Source: VRUE01 sp963706605 (GTDB taxonomy: Bacteria; Actinomycetota; Thermoleophilia; Solirubrobacterales; 70-9). From it: a DNA stretch of 64,000 bases. Positions 63,746 to 64,000 of this stretch are shown here, piece by piece. A program made the position numbers and the translations under genes. Numbering within the stretch: position 1 is the first letter of the stretch; each line of letters begins with the position of its first letter. The stretch covers positions 310,001-374,000 of the forward strand of contig OY970165.1 in NCBI GenBank assembly GCA_963706605.1, written 5' to 3'. The notes below the pieces were generated by a model. The model ran no database searches. It was not told the DNA's origin and was given only the letters and a program-made list of their open reading frames with translations.

Positions 63746-64000
63746 TCAGGCAGCCCGAGAAGCAGCTTGCCGGATTGCCTCGGCTTCACCGAGCGCGCGC
63801 CGGTAACCGATCGCGAGCTGCTCCAGCGCTCGCTCCCACGAATGGGCGCGGGCGTTCCGGATGGCCGCGTCGCCGAGTCGGCGCCGCAGCGCGGGCGAGG
63901 AGGCGAGTTGCAGCACCCCTCCGGCGAGGTGATCTGGGTCGGGCCGGCAGAGGATCCCGGTGTGGCGATTCTCGATCAGCGCCGCCGGGCCACCCTCATC
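63746..64000 (-). CDS. Family 4-like glycosyltransferase, C-terminal fragment
   Basis: The frame enters from the right edge; 84 residues are visible. The sequence DEGGPAALIENRHTGILCRP follows the donor-binding loop of GT4 enzymes (GGPAE..I..G.TG..V.P), then DHLAGGVLQLASSPALRRRL, SWERALEQLAIGYRRAL and a basic-alanine end. The function of the whole protein cannot be given. It is upstream of ppk on the same strand. Confidence 0.8.
   Translation of the reverse strand, partial: DEGGPAALIENRHTGILCRPDPDHLAGGVLQLASSPALRRRLGDAAIRNARAHSWERALEQLAIGYRRALGEAEAIRQAASRAA

Overview
The window is high-GC DNA with almost no non-coding space. Genes are often joined by 4-base start/stop overlaps, and GTG and TTG starts are common. 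A perfect Gram-positive/actinobacterial SOS box lies in front of lexA. Glutamine synthetase is of the GSI-alpha type, and the secreted proteins include large exported families, Flp/Tad-type pseudopilins and copper lipoproteins. Together these suggest an actinobacterial soil or environmental lineage, most likely class Thermoleophilia (Solirubrobacterales). That placement is inferred from gene content, not from a marker-gene tree.

Layout. 0-10 kb: the end of an acyl-CoA synthetase, a GGDEF/EAL protein, a DUF255 thioredoxin-fold protein, glnA, an AhpD-fold protein behind a palindromic operator, a secreted protein, an RlpA-like wall protein under a c-di-AMP (ydaO-type) riboswitch, RNase P RNA, an SDR and lexA. 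10-18 kb: tRNA-Leu(GAG), an SRPBCC protein, a YbjT-like NAD(P)-binding protein, then an accessory-looking operon of three small-to-large secreted proteins with TasA/SipW-type leader motifs, followed by a KAP-type membrane P-loop NTPase. 18-27 kb: a beta-propeller protein, DUF2252, an MFS exporter, a methyltransferase, dtd, a hydrolase, two GNATs and an alkane-oxidation cassette (alkB, rubredoxin, TetR), then secG. 27-38 kb: an exported protease pair, cytochrome c maturation genes in two blocks (ccmE-ccmF; tlpA-ccmH), a GT2, a 959-residue exported protein and tRNA-Gly(CCC). 38-43 kb: argS overlapped by a degenerate CpsD/MinD-like protein, a phosphoesterase, and a charged lipoprotein coupled to a Ser/Thr kinase.

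43-54 kb is one long minus-strand run read uvrC, rapZ, ABC exporter, a perfect 22-bp hairpin, a VOC protein, gap, pgk, tpiA, gpmI, tgt. It joins DNA repair, an RNA/nucleotide-sugar regulator and lower glycolysis. 54-60 kb: enoyl-CoA hydratase, two tandem cupredoxin lipoproteins, a MaoC hydratase, a TadG-VanY-SLT fusion protein, and a small TadE cluster. 60-64 kb: phosphate handling (PiT transporter, DUF47, polyphosphate kinase) and the tail of a glycosyltransferase.

The most promising lead is the 12.1-17.6 kb operon. Its first two products share a small two-cysteine domain, the second has no conventional start codon upstream of its membrane anchor, the third carries three 121-122-residue repeats, and a KAP NTPase follows. 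Other leads are the riboswitch-controlled RlpA gene, a repressor-type promoter at 5.85 kb, the CcmF/CcmI-like fusion with an unusual CcmE, and the wall-hydrolase fusion at 56.3 kb.
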